From CAYYYG01 sp964476135 (GTDB lineage: Bacteria; Patescibacteriota; Microgenomatia; UBA1406; GWC2-37-13): a DNA stretch of 19,275 nucleotides. Shown piece by piece: positions 8,044 through 14,400 of the stretch. Where the stretch lies: positions 1-19,275 of the forward strand of contig CAYYYG010000022.1 in the NCBI GenBank assembly GCA_964476135.1. The letters are read 5' to 3'. The notes below the pieces were generated by a model that did not search any database, was not told the DNA's origin, and was given only the letters and a program-made list of their open reading frames with translations. The position numbers and the translations under genes are program-made. Numbering within the stretch: position 1 is the stretch's first letter; each line of letters begins with the position of its first letter.

Positions 8044-8925
8044 CTATTTTTTAGGAAGATAAATAACCGTAATATCATCTTGCCCATGAACTGAAACACG
8101 CTTCCTGAGAACTACCTCCTCCGACTCCCTCGCTACTCTAGCGTCCTCCTCTATTCTGGTAAACTCAGCGATCGCCTTCGCCTGACTCGCAGCGTCCTGC
8201 TGATTACCAATAACATGTCTCATAACCTCATCCAAAGATAAGCCCAGCTTATACGAAATATGACCTAATCTTTCTCCCACGGAGTCACTTGCCAATATGA
8301 TATCCCACTCGCGTGGCAATAATAAGGATTTCGGCGCGCGGTTCACGATGTCGTCAAGGTCAGAATGTCCCCAACAATTACGCATCGCGACCCACCTTTT
8401 TCGCCTTTTTAAAGCGACCTCCTGCTTATGCAGATGTCGCTCCGCACGTGTAAAACGCGCATCTTGTTGATTGATGCCATCGGGCCATTTCCAGACACCT
8501 CCTGGAGGTTTGACCAAAATTGTCGGGTCACCTACATATAATCCGCTCCAATATGAATCCATGCCCTGCTCGACACCGCAAAGCACAGCTCCGACCGCTC
8601 CCGGAGAATCACCGAACTGTTCGAGTATTTCCTGATGAGTGACGCGATAAGACTCGATTAACGGATTAAGTACATTTTCACCATTAATGATGATTTCAGG
8701 TAATCTTCTGACGATATGTTCAGCCGCATGCTCACCTTTCTTACCATGCCCATCTATGACGCCGTAAATGGATTGAATCCCATAACGGTTCAGACTTAAC
8801 TCCGGCACTATGAGTGATCTGTCCTGATTATGTGTACCTATTATGTTGTACACACCATATTCCGGTGACGGTTTTCTAAGCTGCTCTGCAAGCCAGCGCG
8901 CCCCTTCAACACCAGCTTCTAACAT
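8044..8925 (-). CDS. PP2C-type Ser/Thr phosphatase domain protein
   Basis: This 293-aa cytosolic protein has no signal or membrane segment. PP2C/PPM motifs appear in order: GTHNQDRSLI (30-39, D35), YGVIDGHGKKGEH (54-66, with the D58-G59 metal site in a DGHG motif), LYVGDPTILV (129-138, the family's GDS motif with Pro for Ser), ILASDSVGERLG (210-221, D214) and GQDDITVIYL (281-290, D283/D284 in place of DNIT). The four metal-binding aspartates are therefore accounted for. PP2C enzymes are Mn/Mg-dependent protein phosphatases. A charged, helical stretch (about 155-195, KQEVALKRRKRW) is an insertion relative to compact bacterial PP2Cs. No partner kinase is in the window. It is the first gene of the minus-strand surface cluster and divergent from eno, which hints at regulation of surface or envelope functions (inference only). 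Confidence 0.82.
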   Translation of the reverse strand: MLEAGVEGARWLAEQLRKPSPEYGVYNIIGTHNQDRSLIVPELSLNRYGIQSIYGVIDGHGKKGEHAAEHIVRRLPEIIINGENVLNPLIESYRVTHQEILEQFGDSPGAVGAVLCGVEQGMDSYWSGLYVGDPTILVKPPGGVWKWPDGINQQDARFTRAERHLHKQEVALKRRKRWVAMRNCWGHSDLDDIVNRAPKSLLLPREWDIILASDSVGERLGHISYKLGLSLDEVMRHVIGNQQDAASQAKAIAEFTRIEEDARVARESEEVVLRKRVSVHGQDDITVIYLPKK

Positions 8926-8954
8926 ATATTAATCAAATGATAAACAGAGTCGTC

Positions 8955-8983
8955 TTTACTCTTATCAATACGGGATATATAAT
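8955..8983 (+). promoter_or_regulatory. Putative promoter for eno
   Basis: TTTACT (8955-8960) and a perfect TATAAT (8978-8983) are spaced 17 bp apart in the 100-bp gap between the divergent PP2C gene and eno. A start near 8990 gives a leader of about 36 nt. A second AT-rich hexamer (TAATAT at 8993) could act instead. Confidence 0.4.
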
Positions 8984-9025
8984 TTAATACTGTAATATTA
9001 CTAAATTATATCAGATTAGAGCCTT

Positions 9026-10267
9026 ATGAAAATCCTATCAATAAAATCGCTCGAGATACTTGACTCCCGCGGCAAACCAACCGTTCGTGCTTTTGTAACA
9101 TTAGAAGATAAATCCGTACATGTTTCTTCGGTCCCATCAGGCGCCTCAACCGGATCACATGAGGCGGTAGAACTGCGTGACGGTGAGACATCGCGATATG
9201 GAGGATTGGGGGTGACTAAAGCGGTTGCCAATATTAATACAAAAATCGCAAACACTCTGAAAGGTATGGACGTTATTGATGTAAAAGCAATCGACCGGAA
9301 AATGCTTGAGCTGGATGGTACACCGAACAAAGCCAATTTCGGAGCGAATGCCATTCTTGCCGTATCACAAGCATGCGTACGCGCCGCCGCCCATGCAAAA
9401 AAAATGTCGCTTTGGAAATTTATCAACGAGTCTTATTTCAAAGACACGTCACCGGCATTTCCTCGACTTATGGTTAATGTCGTCAATGGAGGCAAACACG
9501 CCGGGTGGAACTTTGATATCCAGGAATTCATGATCGTGCCGACAAGCAATACCCCGAGCAAATCAGTCCGGGAAGCTGCGGAAATTTTCCATGCACTTGG
9601 CAAAAGATTGAAAAAAAACGGACTTTCCACTCTGGTGGGCGATGAGGGTGGCTATTCGCCTGTTCTTGCATCAAATGAAGATGTTATCGAAAACATAATC
9701 GCCGCTGCCGGAGAAATCGGCTATCACGATAAGGACGACTTCAATTTGGCGCTAGATGCCGCAGCTTCCGAATTCTTCAAGGACGGAAAATACCATTTCA
9801 AAAAAGTAGGAAAAGTATTGACTGGTGATGAACTTGTAGATTATTATGTAAAACTCCAGGAAAAATATTTCGTTCTATCCTTCGAGGATCCTTTTTTTGA
9901 AGACGACTGGGATCATTTCGCCAAATTCACAAAAAAAGTCAGTGATACTTCGATAATTGTCGGGGACGATCTTTTTACCACCGATTCGAAGAGAATCGAA
10001 AAAGGCATTGGTAAAAAAGCGGCAAACGCGGTACTTATAAAACTCAATCAGATCGGTTCGGTCTTGGAAACGGTCGACGCGATAAAAACAGCACGCCAAG
10101 CCGGCTGGAAAGTAATAATTTCCCACCGGTCCGGAGAAACGGAAGATTCTTTTATGGCTGATTTTGCTTATGGCTCCGGAGCCGATTTCATAAAAACCGG
10201 TTCCATGAGTCGCTCGGAGAGGCTTTGCAAATATAACCGATTACTTGAAATAGAAGCGGGGTTATAA
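9026..10267 (+). CDS. eno: Enolase (phosphopyruvate hydratase)
   Basis: Enolase converts 2-phosphoglycerate to phosphoenolpyruvate in glycolysis. The 413-aa protein is slightly shorter than the roughly 430 aa of E. coli enolase. All key residues are visible: EILDSRGKPTV (10-20), loop PSGASTGSHEA (37-47), H158 in NGGKHAGWNFDIQEFM with E167, E207 in GDEGGYSP, metal ligands D244 (LALDAAASEF), E287 (SFEDPF) and D314 (VGDDLF), catalytic K339 (LIKLNQIGS), substrate-binding H367-R368-S369 (SHRSGETED) and K390 (IKTGSMSRSER). The usual R-Y-N tail motif reads KYNRLLEIE. The ATG at 9026 gives the canonical N-terminus; no Shine-Dalgarno is seen. The phosphoglycerate mutase for the preceding step lies 5 kb downstream on the same strand, separated by the hydrogenase island. 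Confidence 0.98.
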   Translation: MKILSIKSLEILDSRGKPTVRAFVTLEDKSVHVSSVPSGASTGSHEAVELRDGETSRYGGLGVTKAVANINTKIANTLKGMDVIDVKAIDRKMLELDGTPNKANFGANAILAVSQACVRAAAHAKKMSLWKFINESYFKDTSPAFPRLMVNVVNGGKHAGWNFDIQEFMIVPTSNTPSKSVREAAEIFHALGKRLKKNGLSTLVGDEGGYSPVLASNEDVIENIIAAAGEIGYHDKDDFNLALDAAASEFFKDGKYHFKKVGKVLTGDELVDYYVKLQEKYFVLSFEDPFFEDDWDHFAKFTKKVSDTSIIVGDDLFTTDSKRIEKGIGKKAANAVLIKLNQIGSVLETVDAIKTARQAGWKVIISHRSGETEDSFMADFAYGSGADFIKTGSMSRSERLCKYNRLLEIEAGL

Positions 10268-10274
10268 ATACCAT

Positions 10275-10373
10275 TGTCATTCTCGACCGAAATCCCGATT
10301 ATAAGGATTTCGCGTCGGGAATCTATTTAATAAGTTGTAAGATTTATGGATTCCCGCCTTCGCGGGAATGACA
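10275..10373. repeat. MITE/REP-like palindromic element downstream of eno
   Basis: This ~99-bp element has near-perfect terminal inverted repeats: TGTCATTCTCG at 10275-10285 and CGGGAATGACA at 10363-10373 (10 of 11 positions pair). Inside are two hairpins. In the left one ATTCTCGAC (10279-10287) pairs with GTCGGGAAT (10314-10322) around an inner GAAATCC/GGATTTC stem. The right one is a perfect 8-bp stem ATTCCCGC-CTTC-GCGGGAAT (10350-10369). Motifs of the form ATTCCCGC..GCGGGAATGAC are widespread repetitive sequences in bacteria. It fills most of the 124-bp gap between eno and the HypC-like gene and could double as a terminator, although no T-tract directly follows the right stem. No target-site duplication is evident. 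Confidence 0.6.
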
Positions 10374-10391
10374 TGAATTTTTCAAACCTAT

Positions 10392-10574
10392 ATGTGCTTT
10401 CTCCGTCCACTCAAAATAAAATCAATAAAAGATAAATCAGTTACGCTGGAAAATGGACTTGTTGCGTATTATGATAAATCGGTAGGCAAAATTTCCGTTG
10501 GCGATCCGGTGATCGTCTACGGCAACGTTATAATTCAAAAAGCAGACGAATATGAAGTACCCCCAAATGAATAA
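10392..10574 (+). CDS. HypC/HupF-like small protein, putative hydrogenase maturation chaperone
   Basis: This 60-aa protein follows the HypC pattern. It starts Met-Cys (C2, the Fe(CN)2CO-carrying residue in HypC), then PLKIKSIKDKSVTLENG matches the first OB-fold strands, and VGDPVIVYGNVIIQKADEYE (36-55) aligns with the family's vGDyVlVHvGfAIqklDeeE. It is shorter than usual HypC (about 75-90 aa), lacks the C-terminal helix, and has Tyr (Y43) where HypC has a conserved His. HypC carries the iron cofactor from HypD to the large-subunit precursor. The location, first in a four-gene overlapping operon ending in a hydrogenase protease and facing the hydrogenase genes, supports the assignment. The alternative is an unrelated small OB-fold protein. 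It overlaps the downstream permease gene. Confidence 0.6.
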   Translation: MCFLRPLKIKSIKDKSVTLENGLVAYYDKSVGKISVGDPVIVYGNVIIQKADEYEVPPNE

Positions 10575-11463
10575 AGGAATTACCTTTGCATTTGCAACAG
10601 CAATAATTTCTGGACTTTCTATTTTTTATTCAAAAATTGCGGTGGCGACAATCCCTCCGTTAATCCTAACAACTTCAAGAAATACTTATGTAGCCGTCTT
10701 ATTCGTGCTGTTTTTTCTTTTCACCGGAAAGATTTCCGAGATAAAAAAACTGAAAAAATCGGAAATATTTAAGCTTGCGCTTATCGGGGTTGTTGGCGGC
10801 TCAATACCCTTTTACCTTTTCTTTACCGGACTGAAGATTATCGGAGCACAGGAGGCAAATCTGATCCATAAATCATTATTCATGTGGGTGACGCTACTTG
10901 GATTTTTCTTTCTTCAGGAAAAACCAAATCTGAAATATATAGTTGGTTTCGTATTAGTTATCGTCGCCACATATTTTGTTTCCCCTTTCGAGCTCAACTG
11001 GCAGAATGGGTCGCTTATGGTACTTGCGGCCACATTGCTATGGTCGATTGAAAATATGATCGCCAAAAAAGTTTTGCCGACCGTCAGTTCTGAAATTGTC
11101 GGACTTGCCCGCATGGGAATTGGCTCGATTGTGCTACTTGGCCTAACATTCTCAACTGGAGCCGGCGGAAAATTATTAAGTCTTGATTCAACTGCCCTAA
11201 CCGTGATTGCTGTCGGCGGAACTTTACTCTTTGGTTATGTTTACTGCTGGTATAAAGCACTTAAATTCGCGCCCGCCTCGCTTGTTACTTTGATCCTGAC
11301 ATTTTCCGTGGCTGTCGGAACGATCTTAAATGGAGCTTTTGCCGGGGTAAAAACCACAATGCCACAGATACAAACAGCCGCACTTATTGCAGTTGGCACT
11401 ATAATTGCAAGCGGCATAAATCCAAAAAAACTATTAGCGCGGGAAAAGGCTAAAAATGGATAA
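10552..11463 (+). CDS. EamA/DMT-superfamily permease, about 10 membrane segments
   Basis: This 303-aa, very hydrophobic protein has the two-repeat EamA layout. Repeat one (about 5-135) starts GITFAFATAIISGLSIFYSK and contains the FYLFFTGLKIIGAQEANLI region typical of the fourth helix. Repeat two (about 147-290) starts NGSLMVLAATLLWSIENMIAK and ends with SLVTLILTFSVAVGTILNGAF. The basic tail (KKLLAREKAKNG) is expected to be cytoplasmic. EamA permeases move small metabolites, amino acids or drugs; the substrate here cannot be read from sequence. It overlaps the HypC-like gene upstream and the DUF6390-like gene downstream (8 bp), so co-translation is likely. An internal ATG at 10567 (MNKGITFAF) overlaps the upstream stop more tightly and is an equally good start. 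Its place inside a hydrogenase accessory operon is unusual. Confidence 0.88.
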   Translation: MKYPQMNKGITFAFATAIISGLSIFYSKIAVATIPPLILTTSRNTYVAVLFVLFFLFTGKISEIKKLKKSEIFKLALIGVVGGSIPFYLFFTGLKIIGAQEANLIHKSLFMWVTLLGFFFLQEKPNLKYIVGFVLVIVATYFVSPFELNWQNGSLMVLAATLLWSIENMIAKKVLPTVSSEIVGLARMGIGSIVLLGLTFSTGAGGKLLSLDSTALTVIAVGGTLLFGYVYCWYKALKFAPASLVTLILTFSVAVGTILNGAFAGVKTTMPQIQTAALIAVGTIIASGINPKKLLAREKAKNG

Positions 11464-12223
11464 AGAAGGTTTGCTTATGTGCGCCCGCTATAGCGCAGCG
11501 CCAAACTTTTTCGGCTACTGCGGCCCGAATAAAAGTGCAACACTAATTGATCATCTGACCGACAAAGCGGCTGATAATGAGGTGGGGAACATTCTCTCAG
11601 AATTTGAAACTTTGTTTCCTTATCTTGAATTGATCGCAAAAAAAAATCATCTCCTCAACCCTTATGATTCAAGAGTTGTAGAAGCTTACTGGCTTGGTAA
11701 CGCTTTCCAGAAGCCGGTTTCCGAGCAAGAATATTCCGCCTTTCTTAAGGAAAGGCTATCAATAGATAAAAAAATCGCGACTGCCGAGTTTATGGATATT
11801 CGCGGAGCGGTGGATAAAGCACCCTTTTACCCGCACCATGCTTTCCATGTATTTAATATCTTCCGCCGCACCGGTCACAACAACTCCTTTCATACGATAA
11901 ATACCATGGATGAGTGCCGTATCAGCTGGGGATCGGTTGAAAATATTTCTATAGTTAACGCAAAGACTATCCTTGAAGTGAAATACGAACCGCTGCAACA
12001 TGAGAATGGTATTTTGAAATTTGGTAAACCAGCAAGCAAAATTCTAAGGACTGATTATAAGGACAAAGAATTTATAAAAAACTTAACATTAGGCAGCAAT
12101 GTGAGTTTTCACTGGGGATTCGTTTGCGATAAAATATCGATTAATCAGATGTTAAATGCCAAGCACTTTACTCAGAAGGCAGTAGAATTCTATAATCAGC
12201 GTGACATCCATGACAAAATCTAA
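11456..12223 (+). CDS. DUF6390-like protein of unknown function, hydrogenase-associated
   Basis: This soluble 255-aa protein matches, from memory, the family labelled DUF6390. Shared features are CARYSAAPNFFGYCGP (9-24), LFPYLELIAKKN, DSRVVEAYWLGNAF, PHHAFHVFNIFRRTG, a TMDECRISWGSV block and SFHWGFVCDKIS near the C-terminus. The many conserved His, Cys and Trp residues (two HxxH-like groups, C9, C22) suggest metal or cofactor handling, but no enzyme activity is known to me. M8 (start at 11477, MCARYSAAP) may be the real start, since relatives begin close to the ARY motif. It overlaps the permease upstream by 8 bp and the protease gene downstream by 14-23 bp, depending on the protease start. 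The operon position supports a role in hydrogenase maturation or function, by context only. Confidence 0.72.
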   Translation: MDKEGLLMCARYSAAPNFFGYCGPNKSATLIDHLTDKAADNEVGNILSEFETLFPYLELIAKKNHLLNPYDSRVVEAYWLGNAFQKPVSEQEYSAFLKERLSIDKKIATAEFMDIRGAVDKAPFYPHHAFHVFNIFRRTGHNNSFHTINTMDECRISWGSVENISIVNAKTILEVKYEPLQHENGILKFGKPASKILRTDYKDKEFIKNLTLGSNVSFHWGFVCDKISINQMLNAKHFTQKAVEFYNQRDIHDKI

Positions 12224-12620
12224 TCTTATATATATTTTCGGCAATGCTCTTCTACCGGAAGACTCATTGCCGCTTCAACTTTTGCCCGATTTGAGAAAAT
12301 CATTTCCTAATATAGAGTTTATCCACTCTGACCCCAACGAAGATTTTCCGCCCGAGGGTGAAAAAAATCCGGTAATAATCGATACTGTTGCCGGGATCAA
12401 TGAGCCGATGATAATCGATGTTTCCGACCTTAAGAGCATCGAAAAAACACCAGTTTCACCTCACGACTATGATCTATTATTTCATCTGCTTCTCCTAAAA
12501 AAACTGAATAAAATTAACAACGCAGTTATTTACGGTCTTCCTCAAAGATACAAAAAAGATAATAACAACTACATTCTTGATTGGCTCAGTGCTAATTTGC
12601 AGTCTTTTAACTCCACTTAA
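12210..12620 (+). CDS. Hydrogenase maturation protease (HycI/HyaD/HybD family)
   Basis: These small nickel-dependent endopeptidases remove the C-terminal tail of the NiFe hydrogenase large subunit once nickel is inserted. From ATG 12210 the protein is 136 aa; a GTG at 12201 would add three residues. The family pattern is visible: YIFGNALLPEDSLPL (GN loop with acidic metal ligand, normally GN.l..DeG), VIIDTVAGI (Asp ligand in iiiDa) and SPHDYDLLFHLLLL (His ligand, normally in a t.H..gl context), followed by KINNAVIYGLPQ. All three expected nickel ligands (E/D, D, H) therefore have candidates. Length and order match the family, though divergence is high. It ends the accessory operon and overlaps the 3' end of its presumed substrate gene by 14 bp on the opposite strand. 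Confidence 0.8.
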   Translation: MTKSNLIYIFGNALLPEDSLPLQLLPDLRKSFPNIEFIHSDPNEDFPPEGEKNPVIIDTVAGINEPMIIDVSDLKSIEKTPVSPHDYDLLFHLLLLKKLNKINNAVIYGLPQRYKKDNNNYILDWLSANLQSFNST

Positions 12621-13917
12621 CTTTCAAGAAATGCGAGGCACATGACATGCACGGATCATAAGCACGGATTAGATTTTCACAATGATCGGGAATGGCATCG
12701 CGCTTTACTCCCTCCTCAAGAAGGCGTTCAACAAGTTCATACAAGCTTCTTTCGATAATAATAAGATTTTGACCGGTGGGCACGATGATATCAGCGAACT
12801 TAACTGTGCCGGTATCGTCAACTTCCAGTTTGTAATAAAGAGTGCCTCGTGGCGCCTCAATGACCCCAATCCCAACGCCTCCCTTACCGGCTGATTTTAT
12901 CGGCGTCTCCGGCGTGATGGTCTGAAGCTTCTCTATCAAATCGATTGAAGCATCAATAGAATGTAATATCTCAATCGCCTGGGCAAGATTATTATGATAT
13001 ATATTTGAGCTTGGGAATAACTTAAGTTCCTCAGCCGCAGATATGCGGGTTAATGGGTGCAGGCCATCGTCATTGAGATTGATTCGTGCAAGTGCACCAA
13101 CCATAAATTTTTTACCATCGAAGGTAAAGCCGCGCGCGTGTGAATAAGGAAGTACGACTCCGTCAAGATGCGGGCCTAAATCTTGCTCCCGAACCGTTAA
13201 CCCGTCGGTTGTGTGCACGAGCCCTTCGAGGAAAGAAAAATCCGGTGAACAGAGCGCGGAAAACTCAGGCATATCGCGCATTCTTAATGAACCGTGATAT
13301 TTGGCGAATACTTTTACGAGCTTAAGCACCTTAGGTCTGATATTTCTAAGCTCCGGAAGCAACGCTTTCAGAGCTTCGACCGTTGGCAATTTCAAAAACC
13401 CGCCAACAACGGGCATAGGAGCATGCACCGATCGCCCGCCGGTAACAATAGATAACTTATTACCAACCTCCTTCACAGCAAACGCATCATGCATAAATTC
13501 ATGCTGCTCAGGGTCATTTTCATCAAAATCTAAAATCGATGGTTTACCAACAACGTCAGGCAAGGAAAAAATATAAAGATGCAGCGCATGATCTCTAATC
13601 ATTAGGCCATAATTCAACAATTTCCTAAGCATCATTGTTTGCTCAGAAGGGGTAATACCAAGAGCCATTTCAACAGATTTGATACTAGCCAATAAGTGCG
13701 CATTTGAACAGGTACCGCAGATACGGGCCAAAAGGGACGGTGCAGCAACAGCCGGCTTGCCGCGTATCGCCTGTGTGTAGAACCTTTTCCATTCGGAAAT
13801 TCCAAAAGTCAGATCTTCGATCCGGTTATTTTTTACTTTAATATCAAGTGTTGCCGATCCTTCCACTTTGGAGATTTCCGATAAATGAATATTAAAATCC
13901 AGATCAACTGTGTGCAT
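12607..13917 (-). CDS. NiFe hydrogenase large (catalytic) subunit, group 3-like
   Basis: This 436-aa protein carries both nickel-binding signatures. L1 is RICGTCSNAH at 65-74 (ligands C67, C70); L2 is DPCMSCASH at 421-429 (C423, C426). The N-terminal SKVEGSATLDI and the internal APRGTLYY loop are also family features. It binds the Ni-Fe(CN)2CO centre and interconverts H2 with protons and electrons in the cytosol. The seven residues after H429 (FLKVKWS) are the tail expected to be clipped by the maturation protease encoded opposite. The short length, absence of an export signal and small-subunit partner fit cytosolic group 3 enzymes (3b- or 3d-like); the exact subgroup needs a tree. Its start overlaps the small-subunit gene by 14 bp, indicating translational coupling. 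Confidence 0.96.
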   Translation of the reverse strand: MHTVDLDFNIHLSEISKVEGSATLDIKVKNNRIEDLTFGISEWKRFYTQAIRGKPAVAAPSLLARICGTCSNAHLLASIKSVEMALGITPSEQTMMLRKLLNYGLMIRDHALHLYIFSLPDVVGKPSILDFDENDPEQHEFMHDAFAVKEVGNKLSIVTGGRSVHAPMPVVGGFLKLPTVEALKALLPELRNIRPKVLKLVKVFAKYHGSLRMRDMPEFSALCSPDFSFLEGLVHTTDGLTVREQDLGPHLDGVVLPYSHARGFTFDGKKFMVGALARINLNDDGLHPLTRISAAEELKLFPSSNIYHNNLAQAIEILHSIDASIDLIEKLQTITPETPIKSAGKGGVGIGVIEAPRGTLYYKLEVDDTGTVKFADIIVPTGQNLIIIERSLYELVERLLEEGVKRDAIPDHCENLIRAYDPCMSCASHFLKVKWS

Positions 13918-14380
13918 TTAAGTATTGTTCCATAAGTTGTAAAAATGCCTTTTCATCCATGGGACAGCCCGGAACAGAAGCGTCAACTTTCACGACATCC
14001 GAAACCTTAAGCACTTTTTCCTTATAACGGAATCGCTGCAGGATGGGTGTAATCTCGTGAATTTTTTCCGGAGAAAAAAAGTTCCGCTGGTTGGAAGGCG
14101 AACCGTTGACGGCACAGGAGCCGATTGCTACTAAAGTCGTTGTCTTCTCACGAATCTTTTTCAGCTTCTCCTCTTGCCTGTCGGAGCTGATTGCGCCTTC
14201 TATAAAAGCTATGTCCATCGGCTTAAATTCGGTCGTATCGTCGCGGCGGAAAATACGCGCATGAATAAACTCTATTTTTTGCAGCCAGTCGAGGTGATTA
14301 TTAAGTAGTTCGGTAAAAATAATTGTCGAATCTTCACAACATGTGAAACTGAACCAGCCGACCCTTATCTTTTGTGACAT
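13904..14380 (-). CDS. NiFe hydrogenase small subunit with a single proximal Fe-S cluster
   Basis: This 158-aa protein of the NuoB/hydrogenase small-subunit fold would pass electrons from the NiFe site through one [4Fe-4S] cluster. Diagnostic motifs are WFSFTCCEDS (9-18), FIEGAISS (59-66), AIGSCAVNGSPSNQRN (85-100) and VPGCPMDEKAF (136-146). It contains exactly four cysteines (C14, C15, C89, C139), enough for one cluster only. The usual CxxC is replaced by tandem CC, as in complex I NuoB, with Ser (S18) at the normal second-Cys position. There is no Tat signal and no C-terminal ferredoxin-like extension, so it is closest in size to HoxY-type subunits. It precedes and overlaps the large-subunit gene. 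A TATATT 6 nt before its ATG suggests its own leaderless start, although it lies only 20 bp after the upstream gene. Confidence 0.93.
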   Translation of the reverse strand: MSQKIRVGWFSFTCCEDSTIIFTELLNNHLDWLQKIEFIHARIFRRDDTTEFKPMDIAFIEGAISSDRQEEKLKKIREKTTTLVAIGSCAVNGSPSNQRNFFSPEKIHEITPILQRFRYKEKVLKVSDVVKVDASVPGCPMDEKAFLQLMEQYLNAHS

Positions 14381-14386
14381 GTATAT

Positions 14387-14392
14387 AATATA
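14387..14392 (-). promoter_or_regulatory. Possible -10 element of the hydrogenase structural operon
   Basis: On the minus strand TATATT lies 6 nt before the small-subunit ATG at 14380, the spacing expected for a leaderless transcript. No good -35 is visible in the end of the upstream gene. Read-through from that gene is the alternative. Confidence 0.3.
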
Positions 14393-14400
14393 TCACATTT

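Noticed and set aside
9016..9426. Open 136-codon minus-strand frame opposite the start of eno
   Set aside because: It is wholly antisense to a strongly supported enolase and its translation has no recognisable motif; it is a codon-composition shadow.
10350..10380. Right hairpin downstream of eno as a classical intrinsic terminator
   Set aside because: The stem is strong, but the next eight bases (GACATGAA) precede any T-run, so termination is uncertain; it is better described as part of the palindromic repeat element.
13301..13576. Plus-strand 91-codon frame inside the hydrogenase large-subunit gene
   Set aside because: Antisense to a well-supported conserved gene, with no start context and no family resemblance.
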